NCBI RefSeq assembly: GCF_003443735.1
Contig: NZ_CP031969.1
Location: forward strand, 62,001 to 126,000
Reading direction: 5' to 3'
DNA: 64,000 nt
Source of the DNA: Streptomyces sp. CC0208
GTDB lineage: Bacteria; Actinomycetota; Actinomycetes; Streptomycetales; Streptomycetaceae
Positions 50,237-59,381 of this stretch are shown piece after piece. The notes under the pieces were generated by a model. That model had not been told where the DNA came from, ran no database searches, and saw only the letters and a list, made by a program, of their open reading frames with translations. How positions within the stretch are numbered: the stretch's first letter is position 1; every line of letters starts with the position of its first letter. The position numbers were made by a program, and so were the translations under genes.

Positions 50237-52051
50237 TTGATACCCCACATATCCAGCCGCCGCCCCAGACGCACGCTGGTGCTCGCGGCCACGCTCGGCG
50301 CCGCCCTCGCGTTCGGCGCCCCGGGCGCCTTCGCGGGCACGCTCCCCGTCGTCCCCTCCAGCGCGCTGGCCGCCAAAGCCCAGGCTCCTGCCGCCGCGCC
50401 GGCATCGGCATCGGCATCCCAGAGTGCGGCCTGGGTGGCAGGCACGCGCGCCTACCTCGTGATCACCGCCCCCGGTGACACTTCGGCGGTCCGCTCGGCG
50501 ATCACGGCCAACGGCGGCACCGTCTTCTCGAACTTCGACGCCATCGGCGTGATCGTCGCCCACTCGGCGTCCAGCGGATTCGCCGCCACCATGCGCGGCG
50601 TCACCGGCGTGCAGCAGGTCGGCGCCACGCGCACCTCGGACGTCCCGGCCGACGCCTACAGCCCGGCGCTCCCGGCCAATCCGGCCCAGGCCTCGACCCC
50701 GGCCGGAGAACCGGTCCGGGCCGACATGAGCCAGATCAAGGCCGACCAGGCCTGGGCCGTCAACCCAGGCTCCGCCTCCGTCACGGTCGGCATCCTGGAC
50801 ACCGGTGTGGACGACCAGCACCAGGACCTGGCGCCCAACTTCGACGCGGCCGACTCGGTCTCCTGCGCCTACGGCAAGCCCGACACCCGTGCCGGCGCGT
50901 GGCGGGACGTCGACACGCACGGCACCCACGTAGCGGGCACCATCGCCGCGGCCAAGAACGGCAAGGGCGTCGTCGGCGTGGCACCCGGGGTGAAGATCGC
51001 TGCGGTCCGGGTCGCCGAGCCGGGCAACTCCTTCTTCTTCGCCGAGAACACCATCTGCGGCTTCGTCTGGGCCGGCGACCACGGCTTCAAGGTCACCAAC
51101 AACAGCTATTACACGGACCCGTGGCAGTTCAACTGCCCGGACAACATCGACCAGGCCGCCATCATCGAGGGCGTCAAGCGCGCCCAGGAGTACGCCGAGG
51201 GCAAGGGCTCCCTCCAGATCGCCGCCGCGGGCAACGAGAACTACGACCTCGCCCACAAGACGACCGACTCCGCGAGCCCGAACGACTCGACGCCGGTCAC
51301 CCGCACCATCACCAACGCCTGCCTCGACATCCCGACCGAGCTGCCGGGCGTGGTCACGGTCGCGGCCAACGGCACCGGCGTCACCAAGGCCTCGTTCTCC
51401 AACTACGGACAGGGCGTCATCGACGTCGCGGCGCCGGGCAGCAACGTGTACTCCACCGTCCCCGGCGGCGGCTACGGCAGCAAGAGCGGCACCTCGATGG
51501 CCACCCCGCACGTGGTCGGCGTGGCGGCACTCATCGCCAGCGCCAACCCGGGCATCACCCCGGCGCAGATCCGCGCCAAGCTGGCCGAGCAGGCCAACGA
51601 CATCGCCTGCCCCTCGGACAGCCGCTGCACGGGCACGACGGCCAACAACTCGTTCTTCGGCGAAGGACAGGTCGACGCCCTCAAGGCCGTCGGGGCCACC
51701 CCGCCGCCCGGCAAGTACTTCGAGAACCTCGCGGACTTCGCCATCAACGACAACGCGACCGTCGAGAGCCCGATCACCGTCACCGGTGTGACCGGCAATG
51801 CCCCGGCCACCCTCAAGGTGGGTGTGGACATCAAGCACACCTACATCGGTGACCTGAAGGTCGACCTGGTCGCGCCGGACGGCACCGTCTACACGCTGCA
51901 CAACCACGCCGGCGGCAGCGCCGACAACATCGCCCAGACGTACACCGTGAACGCCTCCTCGGAGGTCGCGAACGGCACCTGGAAGCTGCGCGTCAACGAC
52001 AACGCCGCCTCCGACACAGGCAAGATCGACGCCTGGAACCTGACCTTCTAG
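50237..52051 (+). CDS. Secreted S8-family subtilisin-like protease with C-terminal P-domain
   Basis: A 604-aa protein starting at TTG 50237, with GGAGG five bases upstream (the only suitable start). The signal peptide is RRTLVLAATLGAALAFGAPGAFA. An I9-like propeptide follows (~66-135, TRAYLVITAPGDTSAVRSAI). The catalytic core has Asp188 (ILDTGVDD), His228 (DTHGTHVAG) and Ser near 420 (GTSMATPH). The oxyanion Asn lies in IAAAGNENYD. From ~500 a proprotein-convertase P-domain: FAINDNATVESPITVTGV and IGDLKVDLVAPDGTVYTLHN with GTWKLRVNDNA. Secreted and likely calcium-stabilised, autoprocessed at the propeptide. Broad extracellular proteolysis is the likely role. Confidence 0.95.
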   Translation: MIPHISSRRPRRTLVLAATLGAALAFGAPGAFAGTLPVVPSSALAAKAQAPAAAPASASASQSAAWVAGTRAYLVITAPGDTSAVRSAITANGGTVFSNFDAIGVIVAHSASSGFAATMRGVTGVQQVGATRTSDVPADAYSPALPANPAQASTPAGEPVRADMSQIKADQAWAVNPGSASVTVGILDTGVDDQHQDLAPNFDAADSVSCAYGKPDTRAGAWRDVDTHGTHVAGTIAAAKNGKGVVGVAPGVKIAAVRVAEPGNSFFFAENTICGFVWAGDHGFKVTNNSYYTDPWQFNCPDNIDQAAIIEGVKRAQEYAEGKGSLQIAAAGNENYDLAHKTTDSASPNDSTPVTRTITNACLDIPTELPGVVTVAANGTGVTKASFSNYGQGVIDVAAPGSNVYSTVPGGGYGSKSGTSMATPHVVGVAALIASANPGITPAQIRAKLAEQANDIACPSDSRCTGTTANNSFFGEGQVDALKAVGATPPPGKYFENLADFAINDNATVESPITVTGVTGNAPATLKVGVDIKHTYIGDLKVDLVAPDGTVYTLHNHAGGSADNIAQTYTVNASSEVANGTWKLRVNDNAASDTGKIDAWNLTF

Positions 52052-52099
52052 CGCAGGGCCCGGCAACGCCCGTGTACAGCAGGCACCGTGCCGGCGAGA

Positions 52100-52386
52100 G
52101 CTCCCCGGCGGCGGTGTACGCCGCGGTGGGGCCGCCATGCCGGAGGCGTCCAGGAAGGCCGCGGACGGCCTGGAGGCGGTTGCCGGCTCACCGTGCGCCT
52201 CCCTGACGAGCTGCAGGTTGTGTCCGCGCTGACCGTACGGGCAGCGCGGACGCAACCCGAGAGGTGCCGGCCCGCTCGAGCAGCGGGCGCCGGGCCGACA
52301 ACGCCCACCGGGAGCGAGGCGGCGGCCACGGCGGCCAGGGCGCACGGCAGGAACCTTCGGCGGCTCTGAAGTCTGACGCTGCGCAT
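52100..52386 (-). pseudogene. Secreted-protein N-terminal stump (signal peptide only)
   Basis: The ATG at 52386 opens RSVRLQSRRRFLPCALAAVA then SLPVGVVGPAPAARA, a Tat-like signal peptide. The reading frame continues for ~70 codons without recognisable domain, and competing frames decay. It may be a small secreted protein, but it looks like a truncated gene beside the arabinofuranosidase. Confidence 0.35.
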
Positions 52387-52486
52387 GGACCACTCGCGGC
52401 GGGGATGCCGGCGCCTTCCCCGCCGACGGGTGGGCGGCGGGGAAGGGGTCGCCCCGTGAGAGCGCCGGCATCCCTGCCGGCGCGGG

Positions 52487-53920
52487 TCAGCTCGTCACGC
52501 GGAAGGTGGCGTCGCTGCGCCCCGTCGCGGTGGTGATCGGGTCGAGCTTGAGTTCGTACGCGTAGTGGCGGATGTACCGGTCGGGGTAGTTGTAGGACTG
52601 GAACGACGACCACGTCGCGTCGGCGAGCCCGGCGACCTGGCGGAAGCTGGCGTCCGCGGCGAACCCGGCGGTGCCGTCGTTGTAGACGAGCTGGAAGTCG
52701 AACGCGGAGTGCCGCAGGAAGTATCCGGGGAAGTTCACCGACTCGAAGGAGACCGTGCCGGTGCCCGCCAGGCCGGTCCGCATCCGGAACTGGGAGTCCT
52801 CGCTGGTACTGACGTTCTGGTCGATGCGCACGTCGAAGTTGGTGTGGCGCACGTACCGGTCCTGGAAGTTGAACGACTGGAGCCGGTTGGGCGTCGTGTT
52901 GGGCCAGCGGGCGAGGACGCGGCTCTCCTCGGCGGCCGTCAGGTTCATGATCCAGCCGTGGCGCTTCTTGGTGCCGCCCATGTTGTAGCTCGTCGACGCC
53001 TGCTTCTGGTAGGCGGCCGGGTTGGACGGGTCGGTCGTCAGGACCGGCATGTAACCGCCGCTGGTGGCGTACTGGTCGAGGTAGAGGGCCCATTTGTTGC
53101 TGCCGTTGAACTTCATCCACATCGGGCCCTCGACCTGGGAGCCGCTGAGGCCGACGCCGGACAGGTTGCCGAGGGTGGTCCACGTCCCCAGGATCGAGTT
53201 GCTGCCTTCGAGCGTGATCTGACCGTCGCCGGAGGCGCGCACGTAGCGGTAGTTGCCGACGCCGGACGGCACTTCGATGATCTGGGTGTCGATGATGCCC
53301 TGGGTGCCGGGGCGGTCGATGTAGACCTGCGGGGTGGTGATGGTGCGGAAGTCCGTCGTGTGGGCGTAGTAGATGCGGTGCTTCGTCACGCCGTTCAGCG
53401 GCGCGTTCGTCGCCCAGTACAGGACGTAGTCATTGCTCGCCGGGTCCCAGATCGCCTCGGGCGCCCACGCGTCACCGGCGCCGGAGATCGGGTCGGCGAC
53501 GTTCAGGAGCCGCGGCTGCGACCAGGTGACCAGGTCGGTGGACTCCCACACCACCAGGTTGCGGCTGCCGCTGGTCTGGGCGTCGCCCCATCCCTGCCCG
53601 CAGCCGATACACAGGTCGGTCGCGATGATCCAGTACTTGCTTCCGTCAGGGGACCTCACGAACGCGGGGTCGCGCACCCCCTTCGTACCGACCGTGGAGC
53701 GCAGGACCATGCCGCCGCCGTTGAGGTCGTTCCAGTGCAGACCGTCCGTGCTGTGCGAGAGGTACATCTGCTGATTGGTCGACCCCTCCCCGGTGAAGTG
53801 CACCATCAGGTAGCCCGGGTCGGCCGCGGCGGCCTGCTGGGCTGTGGTCAGCGTCTGGGAGGCGAGAAGCAGGCCGACGGCGACCAATATCGCCGCCAGC
53901 CGTGCGAGAAGAGCGCGCAT
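52487..53920 (-). CDS. Secreted GH43-type alpha-L-arabinofuranosidase with AbfB domain
   Basis: A 477-aa protein. The signal peptide ARLAAILVAVGLLLASQT ends near residue 33. The catalytic five-bladed beta-propeller (~35-330) is GH43-like: MVHFTGEGSTNQQMYLSHST, GVRDPAFVRSPDGSKYWIIA (Asp-type acid residue), GAGDAWAPEAIWDPASNDYV and GSQVEGPMWMKFNG with the Glu. The AbfB (CBM42) arabinose-binding domain follows (~340-477): NRLQSFNFQDRYVRHTNFDV, SFESVNFPGYFLRHSAFDFQ and SSFQSYNYPDRYIRHYAYEL, the three trefoil repeats. The ATG at 53920 has GGAGAA upstream. Removes arabinose side chains from plant polysaccharides outside the cell. Confidence 0.92.
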   Translation of the reverse strand: MRALLARLAAILVAVGLLLASQTLTTAQQAAAADPGYLMVHFTGEGSTNQQMYLSHSTDGLHWNDLNGGGMVLRSTVGTKGVRDPAFVRSPDGSKYWIIATDLCIGCGQGWGDAQTSGSRNLVVWESTDLVTWSQPRLLNVADPISGAGDAWAPEAIWDPASNDYVLYWATNAPLNGVTKHRIYYAHTTDFRTITTPQVYIDRPGTQGIIDTQIIEVPSGVGNYRYVRASGDGQITLEGSNSILGTWTTLGNLSGVGLSGSQVEGPMWMKFNGSNKWALYLDQYATSGGYMPVLTTDPSNPAAYQKQASTSYNMGGTKKRHGWIMNLTAAEESRVLARWPNTTPNRLQSFNFQDRYVRHTNFDVRIDQNVSTSEDSQFRMRTGLAGTGTVSFESVNFPGYFLRHSAFDFQLVYNDGTAGFAADASFRQVAGLADATWSSFQSYNYPDRYIRHYAYELKLDPITTATGRSDATFRVTS

Positions 53921-54211
53921 GTACGTTCTCCGGTCTTTCTGCGGGTGCCCTGATCGGGCGAAGACGGGGCAGAGGGGAAAGCTCGCGGTCGCTGTGCCTG
54001 CGAGACGGGGCCCGCTGACGCGTGACGTGGAACGTCGCATTGGGCCCGGCTACGGCCGAGGAGCCGGGGTCATCGCCCGGGCGGGGCGGCGACGGAGGGC
54101 AACGCAGCGGCGGGCTGGGGGACGAGTGAAGCAAGCAGGGCCGGCAGAGGAACCATGAGAGCGAACCAGTAACGGGTGCGGTACAAGGACGTCCCCTTTG
54201 ACGGCCAGTGG

Positions 54212-54227
54212 GTTCGACATTTCGAAC
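54212..54227. promoter_or_regulatory. Perfect inverted repeat upstream of the arabinofuranosidase gene
   Basis: GTTCGA-CATT-TCGAAC, about 290 bases upstream of the GH43 start codon within a locally AT-richer region (54200-54300). This resembles an operator for a sugar-responsive repressor such as LacI or GntR type. A related half-site, ACTTCGACAG, follows at 54238. No regulator is encoded next to it, but a LacI gene lies at 62.9-63.9 kb. Confidence 0.45.
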
Positions 54228-54343
54228 GCCGTGCGTAACTTCGACAGGAAGATAAGTTTCAGCCAAGAGCACGTCAATGGAACGGGCTGAATCCACTGAC
54301 AAATATCCTGCGGGGGCACCGGGCGCACCGGGCGCCACGACGC

Positions 54344-54720
54344 TCAGGTCGGAAGGGGCCCGCTCGCCCCTCGCCCTTCACCCGAGCCCAGGAGGTGTGC
54401 GGGACTGTCTTCGGGGCCACCTCGCCCGGTGTCCTGGCAGACCGGCCTGATCGCTCTCCCCGCGGTGATCCTCGCCATCGCAGGCGGCATCGAGGCGAAG
54501 GCGGGTGGCGCGAGCTTTGAGGTCACCGGCGCCGGTTCCGCCGGACGGCGGGGGCCGCTACACCGTCGCTCGGCGCTCGGTCGCATAGCGTGGCCGTATG
54601 TGGAAAGCGATGCGGCAGGCCGGGCGGGCCACGGTCCAATGCCGCGCACCACGTGCCGTAGCTCGGCGAGGGCCTCCTGGGCATGGTCCTGGGCATCGGC
54701 GAGCAGCATGCGAGCGCTCT
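54344..54720 (-). pseudogene. Histidine-kinase dimerisation-domain remnant
   Basis: Minus strand from ~54709: LLADAQDHAQEALAELRHVV followed by RGIGPW. This matches the HisKA_3-type block after the phosphorylated histidine in NarL-type sensor kinases (A-x-D-x-A-x-x-A-L-x-E-L-R-x-x-V-x-G-I). No H-box intact, no ATPase domain. Relic. Confidence 0.55.
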
Positions 54721-54849
54721 CGGGGTTCGATCACAATCCGGTGTTTTGGCATGACCTGGCTGACGTGACCGCCGCCCGAGTCGGATCAGGAGCGCTGGCG
54801 TTGGAACGATGACGACCTCGCAGTGCATGCCGGATCGATGGTGCGACTG

Positions 54850-55485
54850 TGGACCGCCTTCGTGGCCTGCATGCGTTCAAGCCGACCGGCAGCGTGCCCG
54901 CGGGAGAGCGCCCCGTCCCAGACGAAGAACGCCGCGGCACGGTACCGGGGCGCAGGTATCCTCGACCCGTTCACCCACTACGTGCAGCGCCGTTTCCAGG
55001 CGGCCTGCACGAGCTCGATGCAGCTCTACCGCGAGTTGATCGGTCTCGGCTATGCCGGCAGCTATCACCGTCGTGAACCGGTCCGTGATCGCTATCAGGA
55101 AGGGCACCGCGGCCCCCGCCCAGACAGTGACGCCCAGCCCATGCACGATCACCTCATGGATCATGCACCCGCAGGAAACACTCCGGCCCTCAAAGACCGC
55201 GCAACTGGAAGCCGCACGGAACGCCTGCCCGGAGATCCTCGCTGCCTGCGACCTCGCATGGGAGTTCACAGACATGACCCGCCATCGTCAGGGCCACCTG
55301 CTGCGGGACTGGATCCCGAAAGCCGGGGTGAGTGGCCCGGAGGCCATCGGCATCTTTGCCGGGTTGAGGGGCACGCCAACAGAAGCAAGACAATCAAACG
55401 GCAGATGTACGGCCGAGCCTCCTTCACCCTGCTCAGAGCCCGCATCCTCCAGCAGCCGCCGCCATCACGGGAGAACGATCACAAC
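54850..55485 (+). pseudogene. ISL3-family transposase, C-terminal half, frameshifted
   Basis: One frame gives RYRGAGILDPFTHYVQRRFQ, AACTSSMQLYRELIGLGYAG (the D-P-F/Y-x-x-Y-L-x-x-R-F...G-Y-x-G-S motif). A second frame gives ITSWIMHPQETLRPSKTAQL, CPEILAACDLAWEFTDMTRH, LRDWIPKAGVSGPEAI. The first frame resumes with KTIKRQMYGRASFTLLRARI (the K-x-x-K-R-Q-M-Y-G-R-A tail). At least two frameshifts, and the catalytic N-terminal half is missing. Confidence 0.8.
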
Positions 55486-55642
55486 CCGTCAGTTGGCCAC
55501 ACTGAGCAGCACAGTTGGGCACAAGGCGTAGGAGCTGGATCACGACATGAGGATGAAATTGCTCGGGCATCAGGACTTGTCTGTGACCCGATGCGCCAAC
55601 GCACCTTGACCCACCACACCAAGAAGGTGCTGGTCGACCAGC

Positions 55643-56215
55643 TCAGCGACGGACGCGGTAGCGGATGTGAGTGGCCTCCGGTGTGTCGATCACCCGGATG
55701 ATCTCCAACTCGATCTGCGACGACAAGACGTCGAACAGGCGACGGCCATCACCGAGCAGCACCGGGATCTGATGGATCTGCACCTCATCCAGCACCCCGG
55801 CCTCAAGCGCCCGTTGCGCCGTGTACGCGCCACGCACCTGCACGTCCTTGTCCCCGGCGGCGGCCTTGGCCTGTGCCATCGCGCTTTCGATCCCGTCGGT
55901 CACATAGGTCACCAACGGATAGCCCCAACGGGCGGCAGGGCCGGGCGGGCGGTGACTGGGCACGAAGATCGGGAGACCACCGTGATCACCGCCCCAGTGA
56001 TCCATGAGCTCGGCAGTGCGTCGTCCAACGAGCACCGCACCGGCTGTGTTCCATTCGTCCTGGAATTGCGCGGCCGGCCCGGACGGCGGGCCGGACTCGT
56101 CCCCCGGGTCGGCCCACTTGTGCAGTCGTTCGCCATCGTCGCCGCCTAGAAAATCGTTTGGATCGGCGATATATCCGTCGAGTGACATCGACATGTCGAG
56201 CACTGATGCGGACAC
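55643..56215 (-). CDS. Dihydrofolate-reductase-like protein (RibD C-terminal fold)
   Basis: A 190-aa protein of the bacterial bifunctional deaminase-reductase C-terminal family. Patterns: SMSLDGYIADPNDFLG at the start, GAVLVGRRTAELMDHWGG with the NADPH-contact Gly-Arg, VTDGIESAMAQAKAAAGDKDV, then VQVRGAYTAQRALEAGVLDE and LLGDGRRLFDVL at the end. The GTG at 56215 has AGGAGG five bases upstream. A single-domain member; members are NADPH-dependent reductases of unknown or varied substrates rather than true folate enzymes. It stands between mobile debris and an empty stretch. Confidence 0.9.
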   Translation of the reverse strand: MSASVLDMSMSLDGYIADPNDFLGGDDGERLHKWADPGDESGPPSGPAAQFQDEWNTAGAVLVGRRTAELMDHWGGDHGGLPIFVPSHRPPGPAARWGYPLVTYVTDGIESAMAQAKAAAGDKDVQVRGAYTAQRALEAGVLDEVQIHQIPVLLGDGRRLFDVLSSQIELEIIRVIDTPEATHIRYRVRR

Positions 56216-57099
56216 TTCGACCTCCTGTGCTTTCGATCCAGACTGGCTCAGCTGTGCTGTAGACCCGGCATGGCGGCATTACTCATCGGGCATCGCAGCG
56301 GCAACAGCTCACGTGAGCCTGCTTGCCTCTTGAGTCGCCATCGTCGTCCAGGCGGGGCGAGATCCAGACGGCTGCCCGCGCAAGCGCCGTCGAACACGCG
56401 GCGACCGTCCGGCTGACTGCCTACCCTATGTATTCCGTCACCCCATGAGTCGCATTTCGTCGCTTCCCCCTGGCGGCCCGTTCGTCCGGCAGCTGCGGCA
56501 TGACCTTGACCGCGAGTTCCTCCACCACCCGCCGTACCGCATGCCGCATACCCCCGTGTGATCGACTCGGGCAACAGCGTACGAAGGAACCGCCGATCAC
56601 GTTCGTGCCTGTGGATAACCCTGATCGGGCGGCGAGGGGATGGTCCGTGAGGAACAGCAATGCCGCGCCCGGTCCGACTTCCTCGGAGGCTGGGGCGCGG
56701 CGGAGAGCGTGGCTGCGGCAAAACCGTTGCCCACGTCGCAGTCGACACGGACATCACGTTCAAGATCGATGACGTCGTGGAAGCGGTGGAGCGCTAGTTG
56801 TCGATCGGCTATCCCGAGCGACGACCGGTGAGATGACGAGGGTGAGGTCATCACGCAGATGGCGCAGGACATTCTGAACGGGAGATGCACGAGGACGTGT
56901 GATCCGTTCGGGGGACGGTCACCGTGACCGTCCCCCGACCGCCTACCCACGCTCCCATAAGGACTCGCTTGCCTATTCAGGGCATCGAGAAGCTGTGTCA
57001 CATCCTCTTCTGCCGGTCACGATATTGGGTACTCCAGGACACCGTGACCTGCAGAAGCGAGATGAAAGCTTCTCAGAGAGCGGGGCATGGGCTGATAGG
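56216..57099. other. 884-base region without an assignable gene
   Basis: Several short frames, none with RBS and a recognised product. A minus-strand frame ends VRRVVEELAVKVMPQLPDER, and a plus-strand frame ends VAVDTDITFKIDDVVEAVER. Both look like ends of old genes but cannot be named. Confidence 0.35.
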
Positions 57100-57480
57100 T
57101 CAGGAGGGGTTGAGACGGATCGAGTTGTACGGGGTCAGGTCGTAGTCAAAGTAGGTGTACGGCGGGGTCTTGCCGGTGCAGTTGGTGCCGTCACTGTTGA
57201 CGCACAGCTGTGACGTGGCGCTACCGGTCTGGTTGTTGAATATGCGGTGCTGCCCGTACTCGTTGTACAGCTTGTGGACCCCGTAGGTGTAGTAGGTGTG
57301 CTCCGGAACGCCGTTGTTCCAGCTGGCATTCGGGTAGATGCACACGTAGCCGGTAGGACAGCCTTGGTAGTCCTGGGTGCCGGTCTGTGCTGCATGCGCG
57401 GTAGTTGAAGAGGCGAGGCTGAGGCCGACCAGGGATGAGGCCGCGGCGAGGATGACGCCGAGTCGACGGATGTGCTGCAT
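57100..57480 (-). CDS. Secreted peptidase-inhibitor family I36-type protein
   Basis: A 126-aa secreted protein. The signal peptide IRRLGVILAAASSLVGLSLA... is cleaved near AHA-AQT. The mature part has the I36 pattern (SMPI-like beta/gamma-crystallin fold): CPTGYVCIYPNASWNNGVPE, YYTYGVHKLYNEYGQHRIFN, SQLCVNSDGTNCTG and ending YDLTPYNSIRLNPS. Four cysteines suggest two disulfides. The ATG at 57480 has AGGAGG five bases upstream. Members inhibit metalloproteases or have unknown extracellular roles. Upstream 57481-57802 (322 bases) shows only promoter-type sequence. Confidence 0.9.
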   Translation of the reverse strand: MQHIRRLGVILAAASSLVGLSLASSTTAHAAQTGTQDYQGCPTGYVCIYPNASWNNGVPEHTYYTYGVHKLYNEYGQHRIFNNQTGSATSQLCVNSDGTNCTGKTPPYTYFDYDLTPYNSIRLNPS

Positions 57481-57802
57481 AGGTCCTCCTGAGGTGCAGT
57501 CTTGGTTCACAGCAGGGACAGCGGTGGATCCGAGCGTCGGATTCTGCGAATTCAGGGCTCCGCACAGCGTGCTGATGTGCCGTGCAGGCGGACAAGTCAC
57601 GAACCCTTCACGTGTGACGACTGTGCAGGGCTGACGCCCGCAGTCGTCATGACGAGTGCGCCTACACCGAGGTTGCTGATGACCGTAGGCGTAATCTGCG
57701 CGCCAGGAGCACCAATGTGCGCACGATGACTCCCCAGTTCGTGCATGGTGCGCGATACGGCTGTAGGGTTCCGTGCGCACGGAGGGTTGGGGGCGCATCG
57801 GC

Positions 57803-58729
57803 ATGACAGACCGCAAGGGTTCCCACTTAAGAGGAACCGAGTCGTTCGAGGCAGTTGCCTCGACCTTGTTCGCCCCGTTGCGGGTGACCGATCCCGGCCC
57901 GCAGGGTTTCGAAGCCGTGGTGGACCACACAGCCTTCGGACCCATGGTCGTCGCTCGTGTCCAGGCCTCCGCTGCAACGGTGACGCGGGACGACCGCAGC
58001 ATCACCTCCAGCGACGTGGAATGGATGCACTTCACTCTGCACCACCACGGCGCGGTCACAGCGATCCAGGGTGACCGGACCACGACGGTGGAGCCCGGTG
58101 AAGTGTTCGCCTGTGACAGCACCCGTCCATACCGGCTCATCGGTGCCGACAGAAGTGACATGACCGTGCTCTGCGTGCCCCGGGCAAGTCTTGGCAGGCA
58201 CGCGAACTCCATAAGCCGGCGCACGGCGCTTTCCATACCGACTCAGGGCGGGATCGGCGGGCTCCTCGGCCACGCTCTGTCCGAGGTGGGTGAGGACCTC
58301 CCCTGCCAGGGTGTGGCACGTACCTATCTGGCCGACGCGCTCACCGCACTCCTCCTCGCTGCCTTCGCCGACACCACCCCCGAGCGGGCTGGCGTCGCCA
58401 GCGACCTTGCCGACCGTATTCGCGCCCACGCACTGGCCCACCTCGGCGACTCCCGCCTCAGTGCGGAACAAGTCGCACGCCAGCACCACATCTCGGTCCG
58501 GCACCTTTATGCGCTCTTCAAGGGCAGCGACCTGACCTTCGCCGCGTGGGTACGACATGAGCGCCTGTTACGAATCCGTCGCGACCTTCTCGACCCCGCC
58601 TCCGCAGACGTCTCCACAGCCACGATCGCAGCACGATGGGGAGTGCACGACACCAAACACCTTGGCAGGGCTCTGAAACGCGAGTTCGGAGAAACGGTCA
58701 ACGACCTACGCCGCGGGGAGAAGGATTGA
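57803..58729 (+). CDS. AraC-family transcriptional regulator
   Basis: A 308-aa AraC-type regulator of the AraC-binding-2 class. The sensing region (1-185) includes EWMHFTLHHHGAVTAIQGDR and EVFACDSTRPYRLIGADRSD. The C-terminal HTH pair (~205-305) has SAEQVARQHHISVRHLYALF and TATIAARWGVHDTKHLGRAL then KREFGETVNDLRR. The ATG at 57803 lies 12 bases after GGGGGC; an earlier in-frame GTG at 57773 is possible. The adjacent I36 gene diverges, so it may be a target. Ligand unknown. Confidence 0.9.
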   Translation: MTDRKGSHLRGTESFEAVASTLFAPLRVTDPGPQGFEAVVDHTAFGPMVVARVQASAATVTRDDRSITSSDVEWMHFTLHHHGAVTAIQGDRTTTVEPGEVFACDSTRPYRLIGADRSDMTVLCVPRASLGRHANSISRRTALSIPTQGGIGGLLGHALSEVGEDLPCQGVARTYLADALTALLLAAFADTTPERAGVASDLADRIRAHALAHLGDSRLSAEQVARQHHISVRHLYALFKGSDLTFAAWVRHERLLRIRRDLLDPASADVSTATIAARWGVHDTKHLGRALKREFGETVNDLRRGEKD

Positions 58730-59381
58730 GCGTGTCCTACCGTTTTGGCGCGGGCCCACGCCGGTCACAACCGCTCATGGGGATATGCGACTTGACCGCT
58801 GTGCAGGACAGATTTCACCGGATCAGCTCATCAAAGAGACAGCAGTTATGAAGGCCATCGTTTTCGACAGTGCCGTCACTGCCGCCGACGGCCATCCAGG
58901 TGCCGTCCCGGGAGACCGCCACCGCTTCTAGCATCTTCACGTATTCGGTCGAGGTGGCGGTGGTCCGTCCGGTGGCCACTTCCCAGATCCGCACCGTGCT
59001 CGCCATCGTGGCCGCTGACTGCACCAGCCGCTACAAGACGCGGCTCGTCCCGGACGCCGTACGTCCCCGTAGGCCACCGCATGACGACCCGCCACCGCAC
59101 CCGCCCCAGGGGACGATCCTCGCCACATACGGGAGGTGCAGGAGGAGAGTCTCCTCGCGGACCCTGTGGTCGCTGGTGCGTCTGCCCCGAAGGGAGCCCT
59201 CAGCGTGTCGGCGGAGGGGTCGGGCCAGGCCTTCAGGGAAAGGACCGACACAGCCGCTCGTGCGGAACCGTGACCGGCACGGTCTTCGCGACCGGACCCG
59301 CCATGCCGTTCCGGCCTCCCGCTCTCCACGGCCACCGGCATCGGCGGGGAATGAACGCCGACCTTGATTGTTGAAAGCGGT
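58730..59381. other. Intergenic region with a WD40 remnant
   Basis: No intact gene. The minus-strand frame at 58860-59010 reads ASTVRIWEVATGRTTATSTE and AVAVSRDGTWMAVGGSDGTV, a single WD40 blade (D-G-x-x-x-A-x-G-x-x-D-G-x-V; V-R-I-W-x-x-x-T-G). The blade's flanks are lost. The rest shows nothing. Confidence 0.5.

Noticed and set aside
48968..52471. Very long minus-strand open frame (1167 codons) across SRAP and subtilisin genes
   Set aside because: Only its last 247 codons are a real gene (SRAP). The rest is antisense to the subtilisin gene with typical high-GC shadow composition.
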